From Streptomyces sp. T12 (lineage in GTDB: Bacteria; Actinomycetota; Actinomycetes; Streptomycetales; Streptomycetaceae): a DNA stretch of 64,000 nt. The number at the start of each line of letters is the position of its first letter. Positions within the stretch are counted from its first letter, which is position 1. A program made the position numbers and the translations under genes. The notes under the pieces were generated by a model. The model saw nothing but the letters and a program-made list of their open reading frames with translations. It was not told the DNA's origin and made no database searches. Shown piece by piece: positions 8,121 through 16,225 of this stretch. Where the stretch lies: positions 186,001-250,000 of the forward strand of contig NZ_CP117866.1 in assembly GCF_028736035.1 (NCBI RefSeq), in the 5' to 3' direction.

Positions 8121-8903
8121 TCAGGGCGCGTCGTTCGTCGCCGCGCAGGTGACCGTCGCCGACGGGGCACCGGTCGAGGCCGAGGCGTCGGCGAGGAACC
8201 CGAACTTGACGCTCGCACCGGGCTCCAGCCTCCCGTTCCATGACGCGTTGGCGACCGTGGCCGTGCCATGCCGGGTCGTGGTGAGGGTGCCGTCCCAGAC
8301 CTGGGTCAGGCGGGCTCCGTCGGCCGGTACGACCGTCGCGGTCCAGCCGGAGACGGAGGAGGCGGGCGCGTTGGTCACCGTCACCTCGCCCTGATAGCCG
8401 CCCTGCCAGCTGTTCACGGTCCGGAAGGACGCGGTGCAGGCGGGCGGGTCGCCGGGGTCACCGGCGCCGGGTGCGCCCGGAGCACTCTCACCGGCGGCGG
8501 CCGATGTGGCGGCGGTCGCGGACGGAGCCGGCTCTCGGGCCGCGGCGCCGTCGCTGCGGCCCGAGAGCAGCAGAGCCCCACCGAAACCGATGACCGCCGC
8601 CGCCGTCACGGCGACCGCGACGGCGGCGCGGCGAAATCCGGGCCCGGATACGGCCGGAGCGGGGCGGACGCCGCCGCCGCGCGGTGCGATCCTCGTGTCC
8701 GCTGCGACGGGCGGGAGTTCCTGTGTCGCATCCTCGGCGCCGGGCAGGGCCCCGGGAACGGGCACGGCCTCGTAGCCGTTGCGGTCCCGCTCCAACTCCT
8801 TGAACAGCTCCGCCAGGGCGTCGGTGCGGCGTGGCCGCAGGACGCGGATCGGTTCCAGGGCCGGCCCTTCGTCGGGCTGCTCGGGGTCGGGCCGTGTGGG
8901 CAC
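8121..8903 (-). CDS. Membrane-anchored CBM2 (cellulose-binding-type) protein
   Basis: 260 aa type II membrane protein. Residues 1-90 are a cytoplasmic, Pro/Glu/Arg-rich region, 93-114 a single hydrophobic helix (AAVAVAVTAAAVIGFGGALL), then an Ala/Ser/Pro/Gly linker and a C-terminal CBM2 fold (about 155-258). The domain begins with PPACTASF and ends VTCAATNDAP, so the two cysteines typical of CBM2 flank it, and conserved Trp residues occur in NSWQGGYQ, SGWTATVV, QVWDGTL and ASWNGRL. It should display a polysaccharide-binding domain on the outer surface. The GTG at 8903 is chosen because GGAGAG precedes it by six bases; upstream codons would extend into the divergent promoter of the PL8 lyase. 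No catalytic domain is present. Confidence 0.8.
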   Translation of the reverse strand: MPTRPDPEQPDEGPALEPIRVLRPRRTDALAELFKELERDRNGYEAVPVPGALPGAEDATQELPPVAADTRIAPRGGGVRPAPAVSGPGFRRAAVAVAVTAAAVIGFGGALLLSGRSDGAAAREPAPSATAATSAAAGESAPGAPGAGDPGDPPACTASFRTVNSWQGGYQGEVTVTNAPASSVSGWTATVVPADGARLTQVWDGTLTTTRHGTATVANASWNGRLEPGASVKFGFLADASASTGAPSATVTCAATNDAP

Positions 8904-9029
8904 GCCACTCTCCTTCCGTCCCGTCTGCACGGGCTTCGCCATTCCCCGAGGAGTGATACGGGGTTGCCGCCCCGCCGGTTCAGCGGACGCCGGCGAATGC
9001 GCCGGGCGCCCGCTGTGACGCACGTGGTG

Positions 9030-9079
9030 AAAACGATCGATACGTTCAATTCGGAATCCGCTATTGAGCGTTTGAACGT
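9030..9079. promoter_or_regulatory. Divergent control region of CBM2 protein and PL8 lyase
   Basis: Contains AAAACGATCGA (9030-9040), a motif also found in the promoters of the DeoR-LacI regulator and its ABC importer, and a perfect inverted repeat ACGTTCAA (9042-9049) and TTGAACGT (9072-9079) with a 22-bp spacer. The two elements lie 23-72 bases upstream of the lyase ATG. Likely repressor sites; the matching regulator is inferred. Confidence 0.5.
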
Positions 9080-9101
9080 TCCCCTGCTAGAAAGCGCCGT
9101 C

Positions 9102-11546
9102 ATGACGACTCGTTGGTCACGTCGCGGCTTTCTCGCCGCAAGCACCGGCACCGCTGTCGCGTTCGGCCTGTCCGTTCAGGCGAGCGCCGCGCCTTCGTCC
9201 GCCGTAACGGCCGCGGAGGCGGACGAGTTCGCGACCCTGCGGCAGAAGTGGCGCACGCTCCTCCTGTGCGAGGGGTTCAGCCCCACGTCCGAACCGTTCA
9301 AGAGCCGGCTCGCCGAACTGGGCAGCACCGCCAGCCAGTTGCAGTCCTCCATGGCCCCGGCAGCCGGTTCCCTGTGGCCGGACCTGGTGTACGCCGACCC
9401 GGAACCCGACACCGATCAGGAGTCGTACGGCTACTCCGGCAACATGAACGCCAGCTACAACCGGATCAACACGCTCGCCCAGGCGTACTCCCAGCAGGGC
9501 ACGGGGCTGACGGGCGACACCGGCCTCAAGGACGCGATCCTCACCGGGCTGGACCACCTCCACTCCGAGGTCTACAACGCGAGCCAGACCCGGTACGGCA
9601 ACTGGTACAGCTGGCAGATCGGCGCCCCGCAGGCGCTGCTGGACGTCTGTGTGCTGATGTGCGACCACCTCTCGGCGGGGCAGATCGCCGACCACCTCGC
9701 GGCGGTGGACCATTTCGTGCCCGACTCGGCGGTCGCCGTCTACACCGGCACCAGCACCGGGGCCAACCGCGTCGACCTGTGCCGGGTGCTGGCGCTGCGC
9801 GGCATCGTCGGTGCGAACGCTGCGAAGGTCGCGCTGGCGCGGGATGCCCTGTCCCCCGTCTTCCCGTACGTCACCGGTGGGGACGGGCTCTACCCCGACG
9901 GGTCGTTCGTCCAGCACACGACCGTGCCGTACACGGGCTCGTACGGTTCGGTCCTGCTCGGCGGGCTCGGGATGCTGTTCGCGCTGCTGGCGGGGTCGAG
10001 TTGGGAGGTCACCGACGCGAACCGGCAGATCGTGTTCGACGCGGTGGAGAAGGCGTGGGCGCCGTTCCTCTACAACGGGCTGGTGATGGACGGCGTGTCG
10101 GGCCGGGCGATCAGCCGGGGCCTGTCCGCGTCCGACACGAAACAGATCCAGCAGGACGATCACTTGCGTGGCCATCCGATCCTCGCGTCGATCGTTCTGC
10201 TCGGTCAGGGCGCGAGCGCGACGGAGAACGCGCGCTGGCGCGGTCTGGTCAAGGGGTGGCTGCAGCGCGACTACTACAGCCCGCCGATGAGCAATCGGTC
10301 GATCGGTCTCACCGGCCTGGCCCGCCTCAAGTCGGTCCTGGACGACACATCGATCACTTCGATCGCCGAGCCGGCCGGCCACCGCCTGTTCACCAACATG
10401 GCCCGGGCCACGCACCGCAGACCCGGCTGGGCGGCCTCCCTCAGCATGGCCGACCGTCGGATCACGTACTACGAGACCGGCAACGGCGAGAACCTGCGCG
10501 GCTGGCACACCGGTTCCGGAATGCTCTACTGGTGGGGCGACACCTTCGGCAACGGCCAGTACAGCGACGCCTTCTGGCCCACCGTCGACCCGTACCGGCT
10601 GCCCGGCACCACCGCCTCGCGCAAGGTGCTCGCGGACGCGGCCGGCGGCGACTGGGGCGCCTCCCTGCCCGACGTGAACTGGGTGGGCGGGGCCACGGAC
10701 GGTCAGCGGGCGGCGATCGGGCAGTACCTCAAGGGCCTGCAGTCCACGCTGCTGGCGAAGAAGTCGTGGTTCTTCCTGGACGACACCGTCGTCTGCCTCG
10801 GTGCCGGCATCAAGTGCACCGACGGCACGGCCGTGGAGTCGACGATCGAGAACCGCAACCTCGGCCCCACCGGCGCCACCCCCTTCATCGTCGACGGCAC
10901 CACCAAGCCCGCCACCTCCCCCTGGTCGGCAACGCTCACCGGCGCCACCTGGGCGCACATCGGCGGACACGGCGGCTATGTGTTCCCCGGCGGGGCGACG
11001 GTCAAGGCACTGCGGGACGCGCGGGACGGCCGGTGGAGCGACATCAACAAGGGCGGCTCCACGACGGTCCTGAACCGCAAGTACCTGACGATGTACGTCG
11101 ACCACGGCACGAACCCGACGGACGGCACCTACGCCTATCTGCTCATGCCGGGTGCGACGGCCGCCCAGACGCAGGCCCGCGCCGCCGCGACGACCTGGCT
11201 GACCGTCCTCGCCAACACCAACGACCAGCAAGGCGTGGTCGTTCCCCCGCTCGGCTTCACCGGCGTCAACTTCTGGTTCGGCGGCACGGTCGGAGCGCTG
11301 GTCGCGAGCAATCCGTGCTGCGTGATGATCAGCGAGAAGTCCGACGGTACGGCGGTGATCTGCGTCAGCGATCCGATGCGGATGCAGACGAGCCTGACGC
11401 TCACCTGGAACCGTGCCGTGTCCGCGGTGATCTCCAAACCGTCCACCGTGACCTCGGCGACGACCGGCGCCGCACTGAAGCTAACCTTCGCGGACCTGAG
11501 CACGACCAAGGGCGCGACGCAGAAGGTCACCGTCCGGTTGGGGTGA
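9102..11546 (+). CDS. Secreted polysaccharide lyase family 8 (hyaluronan/chondroitin/xanthan lyase type)
   Basis: 814 aa with a Tat signal (RRGFLAAS near residue 7, cleavage after SASA). PL8 catalytic residues are visible with exactly the spacing of Streptococcus pneumoniae hyaluronate lyase (Asn, +50 His, +9 Tyr, +54 Arg): Asn222 in TGANRVDLCR, His272 in FVQHTTVPYTG, Tyr281 in GSYG and Arg335 in SGRAISR. The N-terminal alpha/alpha toroid carries NWYSWQIGAPQALLD, and the C-terminal beta-sandwich has YWWGDTFGNGQYSDAFWPTVDPYRLPGTT. It cleaves uronic-acid-containing polysaccharides by beta-elimination outside the cell. The ATG at 9102 gives the Tat signal at the N-terminus. Hyaluronan is the usual substrate of Streptomyces members, but chondroitin or xanthan cannot be excluded. 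Confidence 0.92.
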   Translation: MTTRWSRRGFLAASTGTAVAFGLSVQASAAPSSAVTAAEADEFATLRQKWRTLLLCEGFSPTSEPFKSRLAELGSTASQLQSSMAPAAGSLWPDLVYADPEPDTDQESYGYSGNMNASYNRINTLAQAYSQQGTGLTGDTGLKDAILTGLDHLHSEVYNASQTRYGNWYSWQIGAPQALLDVCVLMCDHLSAGQIADHLAAVDHFVPDSAVAVYTGTSTGANRVDLCRVLALRGIVGANAAKVALARDALSPVFPYVTGGDGLYPDGSFVQHTTVPYTGSYGSVLLGGLGMLFALLAGSSWEVTDANRQIVFDAVEKAWAPFLYNGLVMDGVSGRAISRGLSASDTKQIQQDDHLRGHPILASIVLLGQGASATENARWRGLVKGWLQRDYYSPPMSNRSIGLTGLARLKSVLDDTSITSIAEPAGHRLFTNMARATHRRPGWAASLSMADRRITYYETGNGENLRGWHTGSGMLYWWGDTFGNGQYSDAFWPTVDPYRLPGTTASRKVLADAAGGDWGASLPDVNWVGGATDGQRAAIGQYLKGLQSTLLAKKSWFFLDDTVVCLGAGIKCTDGTAVESTIENRNLGPTGATPFIVDGTTKPATSPWSATLTGATWAHIGGHGGYVFPGGATVKALRDARDGRWSDINKGGSTTVLNRKYLTMYVDHGTNPTDGTYAYLLMPGATAAQTQARAAATTWLTVLANTNDQQGVVVPPLGFTGVNFWFGGTVGALVASNPCCVMISEKSDGTAVICVSDPMRMQTSLTLTWNRAVSAVISKPSTVTSATTGAALKLTFADLSTTKGATQKVTVRLG

Positions 11547-11593
11547 CCGAGGCAGGGGGCGGGGCCGCGGTCAGGACGCCGCGGCGACGGGCA

Positions 11594-11626
11594 GGGACGC
11601 CTTCATCGCGGCGACGAAGGCGTCCC
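11594..11626. terminator. Hairpin between convergent genes
   Basis: Perfect 11-bp stem, GGGACGCCTTC (11594-11604) and GAAGGCGTCCC (11616-11626), with an 11-base loop, lying between the stop codons of the lyase (11546) and the convergent phosphatase fusion (11671). Likely bidirectional terminator, although the same bases have coding-like character on the minus strand (see findings). Confidence 0.55.
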
Positions 11627-11670
11627 TTCGCGTGTCGTCCAGGGCATCCAGCGAGTCGGGCAAGCCGAGG

Positions 11671-13191
11671 TCACAGCCCTGCCGACCACAGCTCCTGCCT
11701 GCCGATTCCCGCCAGGCCTCGGCGCACCGTGCGCCGAGGACCGGGCTCGATGGGCGCGTACGACGGGACGGCGAGCACGCGGCAGCCCGCCGCCTCGGCG
11801 GCCGCGACGCCCGTGGGCGAGTCCTCGACGGCGAGGCAGGCGGCGGGGTCCACCCCGAGGGTACGGGCGGCGGCGAGATAGGGGTCGGCGGCGGGCTTGG
11901 TGCGAGGTGTCTCGCCTTCGGCGACCGTCGTACGGAATCTGTCGGCGCCCAGGGTCTTGAGTACGGCGGCCATGACCGGCCTCGATGACGCCGAGACGAG
12001 CGCGGCCGGGATGTCCGACTCCTGGAGCAGGTCGAGGAGTTCGAGGGCGCCGGGGAGCGGGGTCGCCTCGCGCTGGACGGCTGTCAGAAAGCGGGCCTCC
12101 AGGTCCGCGGCGAGTGCGTTCGGATCGCCGCCGGTCAGGGGCTGGAGGTGGGCGGCGGCCTCGGCGGCCGAGCGGCCCAGGACGTCGAACAGGTCGTCGG
12201 TGCCGATCCGGGGCGCGGTCTCACGGACCGTGCGCAGCCACAGGGACTCGGTGTCGACGAGCGTGCCGTCCATGTCGAGGAGCACGGCGTGCGGGGCGGC
12301 GGCGAAGGGTCGGCCGTCGAGGGTCCAGTGCCGGTCGGGATGGCGGCCGAGGGCGGCGAACGCCTGGGCCGCGACGTCGGCGTGGCGCAGGGGACGCGGC
12401 GCCGAGCCGCCGATACCCGGGCCGGCCGCAGCCAGCCATGCGGTGCGCTCCTCGGGCGTACGGCCGCCGTGGCCGCCCGCGTCGACGTGGCCGTGGTCGG
12501 TGACGACGAGGAAGGTCCAGTGTTCGTCGGCATACGTGGTCCGGGAGCGCACGGCGGTGAGCAGTTGGCCGAGGCGGGCGTCGGCACGGCGGATCGCGTG
12601 CTCGTACGCCTCGCCGCAGCCCAGGACGTGCGCGGTCTCGTCGGGTGCGCCGAGATAGACGAAGGACGCCACCGTTTCGTCGGCGGCGTCGGCCAGGATG
12701 CGGGCGGCCGCGTCGGTGATCTGCTCGTCGCAGTGTTCCCAGGCTTCGGGGGTGTCGGCCGTCGGGGAGACGTACGCGGTCCTGGACGGGGCGCGGAAGA
12801 GGGGGCCGCCGCCGTGTGCCTGCATCAGGGGCCGCCAGCCGGCGGCGACGAAGGTGCGACGGCCGTCCTCCGCGAGGCGGGTGGCGAAGTCGGGGAAGAC
12901 GTCGAGGCGGTGGCCGGTGAAGTCGTTGCTCCACACACCGTGCTGGGCGACCGTCACACCGGTGACGACGGTCGCCCAGCAGGGGCCCGACATGGTGGGC
13001 GTGTCGGCGTCCACCTCGACCGGGGTGAGGAAGCCTTCGGCGGCCAGGGCGTCGAGGTGGGGGGTGGGCAGGCGGTTCAGTACGTCCAGGCGTACGCCGT
13101 CGATGCCGACGACGAGGACGCGGTGGGTGCTGGTCTGCACGGAAGTTCCCTTCTTTGACTGCTCGTTGGCGATCGCCGTCTGGTCGGTCAT
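11671..13191 (-). CDS. Fusion of alkaline-phosphatase-superfamily phosphodiesterase and HAD phosphatase
   Basis: 506 aa with two hydrolase domains. Residues about 22-300 are a type I phosphodiesterase/nucleotide pyrophosphatase domain: metal ligand Asp in VVGIDGVRLD, nucleophile Thr in TPTMSGPCWATVVTG, and metal ligands in VVTDHGHVDAGGHGG. Residues about 303-490 are a HAD-IA domain: motif I LLDMDGTLVDTES, motif II VSASSR, Lys of motif III in TPRTKPAADPY, motif IV AVEDSPTGV. Both halves keep all catalytic residues. Its ATG overlaps the stop of the upstream hydroxyacid dehydrogenase (ATGA), so it is the last gene of the importer operon. A carbohydrate or glycerol phosphodiester processed in two steps is a reasonable guess. 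There is no signal peptide, so it acts in the cytoplasm. Confidence 0.85.
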   Translation of the reverse strand: MTDQTAIANEQSKKGTSVQTSTHRVLVVGIDGVRLDVLNRLPTPHLDALAAEGFLTPVEVDADTPTMSGPCWATVVTGVTVAQHGVWSNDFTGHRLDVFPDFATRLAEDGRRTFVAAGWRPLMQAHGGGPLFRAPSRTAYVSPTADTPEAWEHCDEQITDAAARILADAADETVASFVYLGAPDETAHVLGCGEAYEHAIRRADARLGQLLTAVRSRTTYADEHWTFLVVTDHGHVDAGGHGGRTPEERTAWLAAAGPGIGGSAPRPLRHADVAAQAFAALGRHPDRHWTLDGRPFAAAPHAVLLDMDGTLVDTESLWLRTVRETAPRIGTDDLFDVLGRSAAEAAAHLQPLTGGDPNALAADLEARFLTAVQREATPLPGALELLDLLQESDIPAALVSASSRPVMAAVLKTLGADRFRTTVAEGETPRTKPAADPYLAAARTLGVDPAACLAVEDSPTGVAAAEAAGCRVLAVPSYAPIEPGPRRTVRRGLAGIGRQELWSAGL

Positions 13192-14261
13192 GCGGAGCGG
13201 GTCAGCTCCTCCGGCGCGACCTCGTACGCGAAGGGCAGACCCTGGGCGTAGCGCGCGACCTCGTCGACCGCACAGTCGGTCATGCGGCCGAGTTCATTGC
13301 CGAGGGAGCCGGCGATGTGCGGGGTGAGGAGCACGTTGGGAAGGGAGTACAGCGGCGAGTCCGCCGGCGGCACCTCGGGTTCGGTGACGTCGAGGACGGC
13401 GTGGATGCGGCCGGTGACCAGGTGCGCGGTGAGGGCGTCGGTGTCGACGAGGCTGCCGCGGGCGGTGTTGACGAGGGTGGCGCCGTCCTTCAGGAGGGCG
13501 ATGCGGCGTGCGTCGAACATGTGGTGTGTCTCGGGGAGTTGGGGCGCGTGGATGGAGACCACGTCGCTGCGCCGGACGAGTTCGTCGAGGCCGACGTGTG
13601 CTGCGCCGAGGGCGCGCACCCGCTCGGGGTCGAGATAGGGGTCGTGGAGGAGGATGTCGAGGTCGAGCGGGCGCAGCAGGTCGATGACGCGGCGGCCGAT
13701 GCGGGAGGCGCCGACGATGCCGACGGTGCGGTGGTAGTTGCCGTAACGGCTGTAGTGCGGCAGCAGGTCGGGGCGGGTTCGTTCGGTGGCGTAGGCGCGG
13801 GCGGCGTCGAGGACGCGTTTGTTCGCGAACAGGATGGCGGCGAGGGTGAACTCGGCGACGGGCAGGGCGTTGGCGGCGGCCGCGGAGGAGACGGTGATGC
13901 CGCGGCGCCAGACGGCGTCGGTGATGTGGTGCTTGACGGAGCCTGCCGCGTGGACGACCGCGCGCAGCCGGGGCATCCGGTGCAGCGCGTCCTCGGTGAG
14001 CAGGGGTGCGCCCCAGTGGGTGAACAGGACTTCTGCGCGGGCGAGTTGGTAAGGGTCTGCGCTGGTGAGGTCGGTGACGGTGGTGAGGTCGGTGACGGTG
14101 GTCGTGATGTCGACGAGGGCGACCCGGTGGAGGCGGTCGAGGGCCTTCTCCGCGAGCAGTTGGCGGTGGATCTCGGCGCCCATGGCGAGGACCGTGTGCG
14201 GTCGGGGCGTGGTGTTCAGCAGGGTGCCTTCCGGTACGGGCGTCGGGGGTGGCGTCGTCAT
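13188..14261 (-). CDS. D-2-hydroxyacid dehydrogenase (NAD-dependent)
   Basis: 357 aa. The Rossmann NAD-binding domain has GIVGASRIGRRVIDLL, and the catalytic residues of the family are visible: Arg in VNTARGSLVD, Glu in DVTEPEVPP and His in LTPHIAGSLG. It reduces a 2-keto acid or oxidises a 2-hydroxyacid or sugar acid in the cytoplasm. The ATG at 14261 overlaps the stop of the upstream permease (ATGA), which fixes the start. Placed between a sugar importer and a phosphatase fusion it is probably catabolic for the imported compound. The Rossmann glycine motif is GASRIG rather than GxGxxG, which is common in this subgroup. Confidence 0.88.
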   Translation of the reverse strand: MTTPPPTPVPEGTLLNTTPRPHTVLAMGAEIHRQLLAEKALDRLHRVALVDITTTVTDLTTVTDLTSADPYQLARAEVLFTHWGAPLLTEDALHRMPRLRAVVHAAGSVKHHITDAVWRRGITVSSAAAANALPVAEFTLAAILFANKRVLDAARAYATERTRPDLLPHYSRYGNYHRTVGIVGASRIGRRVIDLLRPLDLDILLHDPYLDPERVRALGAAHVGLDELVRRSDVVSIHAPQLPETHHMFDARRIALLKDGATLVNTARGSLVDTDALTAHLVTGRIHAVLDVTEPEVPPADSPLYSLPNVLLTPHIAGSLGNELGRMTDCAVDEVARYAQGLPFAYEVAPEELTRSA

Positions 14262-15181
14262 TTCACCGCGCCCGCGGTCAGGCCGGAGCGCCAGAAGCGC
14301 TGCAGGCAGACGAAGGCGACGATCAGCGGGGTGACGGAGACGAGCGAGCCCGTGATCACGAGCGAGTAGAACTCGGGCTGTTGCTGGGTGACGCTGTTCC
14401 ACATGAACAGGCCCAGGTTGACGGGGTAGAGCTGCTCGTCGTTGAGCATGACGAGGGCGCCGAAGAAGTTGTTCCAGCTCGCGGTGAAGGAGAACAGGAA
14501 GATCGTCATGAAGCCCGGCGCCAGCATGGGCAGGGAGATACGGGCGAAGGTGCGCAGTTCGCCGGCACCGTCGACGCGGGCCGCTTCGAGGACCTCGTTC
14601 GGGACGTGGCCCTCGGAGAAGACGCGGGCCAGGTAGACGCCGAAGGGGTTGACCAGGGCGGGCAGGAGGAGCGCCCAGTAGGTGTTGACGATGTCGGCCT
14701 TGGTGGCGAGCAGGTACATCGGCAGCTGGATGACGGTGGTGGGGACGAGGACGCCGCCGAGGACCAGGCCGAACAGCTTCTCCTTGCCTTTGAAGTCGTA
14801 CTTGTCGAAGGCGTAGCCGGTGGCGACGCAGATGAGCGTGGAGGCGGCGGAGCCGACGACGGAGTAGAGGACGCTGTTGCCGAACCAGCGCAGGTAGATG
14901 CCGTCGTTGAAGGTGAGGACGTGGCGCAGGTTGGCGAGGAGGTTGAAGTCGCCGAAGGCGAAGCCAGGGGTGGCGAAGAGGTCGCGGTGGTTCTTGGTGG
15001 CGGCGAAGAGCAGCCAGGTGACGGGCAGGAGTGTGTAGCCGGCGGCGATGATCAGCAGGCCGTTGACGACTGCCTTGGAGAGCAGGGCGTTCGGGGTGGT
15101 GCGGTGGTGGGCGGTCGTGGTGGGCCTGGGGGTGGCGGGCGGCTTGGTGGCGGGTGCGGTGTCGTGGGTGAGGGCGCTCAT
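14258..15181 (-). CDS. Carbohydrate ABC transporter permease (MalG type)
   Basis: 307 aa, six membrane helices after a 30-residue cytoplasmic tail. The EAA loop is EAARVDGAGELRTFARISLPMLAP, which docks the ATPase. It is the second permease of the importer; its ATG at 15181 overlaps the stop of the first permease (ATGA). No ATPase gene is in the cluster, as usual in Streptomyces where MsiK serves many importers. Confidence 0.92.
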   Translation of the reverse strand: MSALTHDTAPATKPPATPRPTTTAHHRTTPNALLSKAVVNGLLIIAAGYTLLPVTWLLFAATKNHRDLFATPGFAFGDFNLLANLRHVLTFNDGIYLRWFGNSVLYSVVGSAASTLICVATGYAFDKYDFKGKEKLFGLVLGGVLVPTTVIQLPMYLLATKADIVNTYWALLLPALVNPFGVYLARVFSEGHVPNEVLEAARVDGAGELRTFARISLPMLAPGFMTIFLFSFTASWNNFFGALVMLNDEQLYPVNLGLFMWNSVTQQQPEFYSLVITGSLVSVTPLIVAFVCLQRFWRSGLTAGAVK

Positions 15182-16110
15182 GACGTGGCCGCCTTCCACC
15201 GGTTGCCGAGCCGGGTGACGAGGTAGGAGAGGACGACGCCGAGGGCGGCCAGCATCAGGGACGCGGCGGCGGCCAGGCCGTAGTCGTGCTGCACGAAACC
15301 GGCCTTCCAGATGAACAGGGTCGGGGACCACTCGGTGTCGATGAAGGGTGCGCCGCGCTGGTTGAGGAGCTTCGGCTCGGTGAAGATCTGGATCGCACCC
15401 ACGCAGGTGAACAGAACGGTCATGACGATCGCGGAGGCGATCATCGGCACCTTGATCTGCAGAGCCGTGCGCAGTGCCCCGGCACCGTCCACGACGGCCG
15501 CTTCGATCACTTCGCGCGGAACGGCCTGCAGGGCGGCGTAGAAGATGACCATGTTGTAGCCCATCCACTGCCAGGCGCTCAGATTGACCAGTGACCCGAG
15601 CACATGATCGTTGCGATAGAAGTCCCAGGAACCGCCGAACGCACCGATCCATTCGAGCACCGGGCTCAGTCCCGGTGTGTACAGGTAGATCCAGATGATC
15701 GAAGCGATCAGTCCGGGGATCGCGTGCGGCAGGAACAGGGCGAGCTGGAAGAGGCGCTTGGCGCGGGCGAGGGCCGAATCGACCAGGAGGGCCAGGGCGA
15801 GGGAGCCGCCGATCATGACCGGGATGTACAGGGCGCAGTAGAGCGCGATGTGCGCGAAAGAGGCACGGAAGCCGGTGTCGGCCAGGGCTTTGGTGTAGTT
15901 GCCGAAGCCGGCGAAGACCCGCTCGGTGCCGCCGAACCCGAGCCCGGAGGAGCGCTCTTGGAACAGGCTCATCCACACGGCGTAGCCGATGGGGGCCGCC
16001 ATGACCACGCCGAACAGCACGAAGAACGGTGTGATGAGCAGGGCGGCCGTACGCCGCTCACTGCGCCGGAGGCGGGAGGCGTTCGGGGGCTGGGCCAGGG
16101 GTGGGGCCAC
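15178..16110 (-). CDS. Carbohydrate ABC transporter permease (MalF type)
   Basis: 310 aa with six predicted helices beginning at LLITPFFVLFGVVMAAP. EAA loop EAAVVDGAGALRTALQIKVPMI. The GTG at 16110 has AAGGAG seven bases upstream. It forms the channel with the downstream permease. The 115-bp gap to the binding-protein gene (16111-16225) contains a G-rich tract on the plus strand (about 16165-16186), that is, a C-rich leader in the transcript. Confidence 0.92.
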   Translation of the reverse strand: MAPPLAQPPNASRLRRSERRTAALLITPFFVLFGVVMAAPIGYAVWMSLFQERSSGLGFGGTERVFAGFGNYTKALADTGFRASFAHIALYCALYIPVMIGGSLALALLVDSALARAKRLFQLALFLPHAIPGLIASIIWIYLYTPGLSPVLEWIGAFGGSWDFYRNDHVLGSLVNLSAWQWMGYNMVIFYAALQAVPREVIEAAVVDGAGALRTALQIKVPMIASAIVMTVLFTCVGAIQIFTEPKLLNQRGAPFIDTEWSPTLFIWKAGFVQHDYGLAAAASLMLAALGVVLSYLVTRLGNRWKAATS

Positions 16111-16225
16111 GGCGGCTCCTTGGTGGGAGGGGCGAGAGAAGGCAGATGGTGGAGGTAGACGTGGAGAGGGGGGAGGGGGAGGGGGACCGGAGGCGCCGAT
16201 CGCCCTCCCCGCCCTGCCCCGCTCC

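Noticed and set aside
8268..9101. N-terminal extension of the PL8 lyase frame
   Set aside because: It would cover the CBM2 gene and place the Tat signal inside the protein; the ATG at 9102 is the proper start.
16161..16190. G-quadruplex in the importer operon
   Set aside because: The plus strand has several G-runs, but the transcript is the complementary C-rich strand; no evidence of function.
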